From positions 1 to 64,000 of the forward strand of contig NZ_CAJEWB010000010.1 in assembly GCF_903994035.1 (NCBI RefSeq): a stretch of 64,000 bases of DNA, given 5' to 3'. The stretch is from Phocicoccus pinnipedialis (lineage in GTDB: Bacteria; Bacillota; Bacilli; Staphylococcales; Salinicoccaceae). Shown here one piece after another: positions 63,726-64,000 of this stretch (the stretch's first letter is position 1; every line of letters starts with the position of its first letter). Both the position numbers and the translations under genes were made by a program. A model generated the notes under the pieces. That model made no database searches. It was not told the origin of the DNA and worked only from the letters and a program-made list of their open reading frames with translations.

Positions 63726-64000
63726 ATGACACATCAACCAACAATGCTGAATGAACGCATCCACGAATTGGATTCAATTCGTGGCGTAGCGCTCCTTGGG
63801 ATATTGCTCATGAATATTATGAGTTTTGCTGGAGCGTATTTGGACATCGCAGTGACATTCTCACTTCCTGAAATGTTTCAAGGTAACGCCAACCAGTTAA
63901 CGTTATTTCTAGTAAACACATTTGTGACGACGAACTTTTACACATTATTTTCAATATTATTTGGACTCGGATTTTTTATCTTTTTAAAGCGTGCTAAAGA
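63726..64000 (+). CDS. DUF418-family membrane protein, 5' part
   Basis: The frame opens at ATG 63726, 8 nt after TAGGAGGTCG, and runs past the window edge (91 residues visible). R-I-H-E-L-D-S-I-R-G-V-A-L-L-G-I-L-L-M-N-I is the hallmark of the DUF418/YeiB family, polytopic membrane proteins of unknown function. Further membrane segments follow (F-F-I-F-L near residue 85). Confidence 0.85.
   Translation, partial: MTHQPTMLNERIHELDSIRGVALLGILLMNIMSFAGAYLDIAVTFSLPEMFQGNANQLTLFLVNTFVTTNFYTLFSILFGLGFFIFLKRAK

Overview
The window is chromosomal core sequence from a low-GC Firmicute of the Staphylococcaceae. The gene order (menAFDHBE, pckA-metK with an S-box, leuS and tyrS with T-boxes, murC-ytxG-ytxH-ccpA, acuABC/acsA, fhs) is the Staphylococcus/Bacillus arrangement. 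Several proteins are only moderately like their S. aureus equivalents, which suggests a relative outside Staphylococcus itself (Jeotgalicoccus, Nosocomiicoccus, Salinicoccus or similar). That placement is inference from synteny and protein similarity recalled from memory. I see no prophage, insertion sequence, CRISPR array or rRNA operon.

Layout. Positions 1-2.7 kb hold comK, an eight-gene tRNA operon on the minus strand, a membrane-anchored thermonuclease, a candidate small RNA, and tRNA-Asn and tRNA-Ser on the plus strand. Positions 2.8-6.5 kb carry an AbgT-type transporter, an unknown membrane-anchored protein, an aldo/keto reductase and a lipoprotein. Positions 6.6-13.6 kb are the menaquinone cluster, with menA divergent from menF-D-H-B-E; menC is not present. 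Positions 13.7-18.6 kb hold yidD, a Nudix hydrolase (ytkD), pckA, the SAM riboswitch with metK, and a NERD-domain protein. Positions 18.7-24.3 kb hold a fluoride-channel gene pair, proline dehydrogenase, a gamma-carbonic-anhydrase-like protein, an alpha/beta-hydrolase that lacks its nucleophile, mnmM, an MFS transporter and ogt. Positions 24.3-33.7 kb hold T-box/leuS, a flavoprotein, a MurJ/YtgP-type flippase, rsuA, a LEA-like stress protein behind a SigB-type promoter, pepV and dat.

Positions 33.7-43.7 kb follow the Bacillus ytm-yto-ytp order: ytmP, trmB, patB, ytoP, a PTS-IIC-like protein, ytpQ, ytpR, a degenerate FtsK/SftA-like protein, and murC. Positions 43.7-52.1 kb hold ytxG, ytxH, ccpA, acuCBA divergent from acsA, and fhs. 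Positions 52.3-64 kb hold an ornithine-cyclodeaminase-family gene with a metabolite:H+ symporter, a bifunctional class A PBP, T-box/tyrS, an amidase, a YjiH transporter, a truncated dipeptidase gene, an MFS transporter and the start of a DUF418 membrane protein.

How the parts connect. CcpA is encoded here, and possible cre sites lie at acsA/acuA, the ocd/MHS pair, ccpA itself and fhs, so acetate and carbon metabolism may be controlled locally. SigB-type promoters precede the LEA-like protein and ytxG-ytxH. The observations most worth a second look are the candidate C-rich-loop sRNA (about 2236-2340), the degenerate SftA-like protein, a 10-bp-period ATTAACG array upstream of ytmP, the hydrolase with Gly in place of the catalytic Ser, and the truncated M19 dipeptidase.
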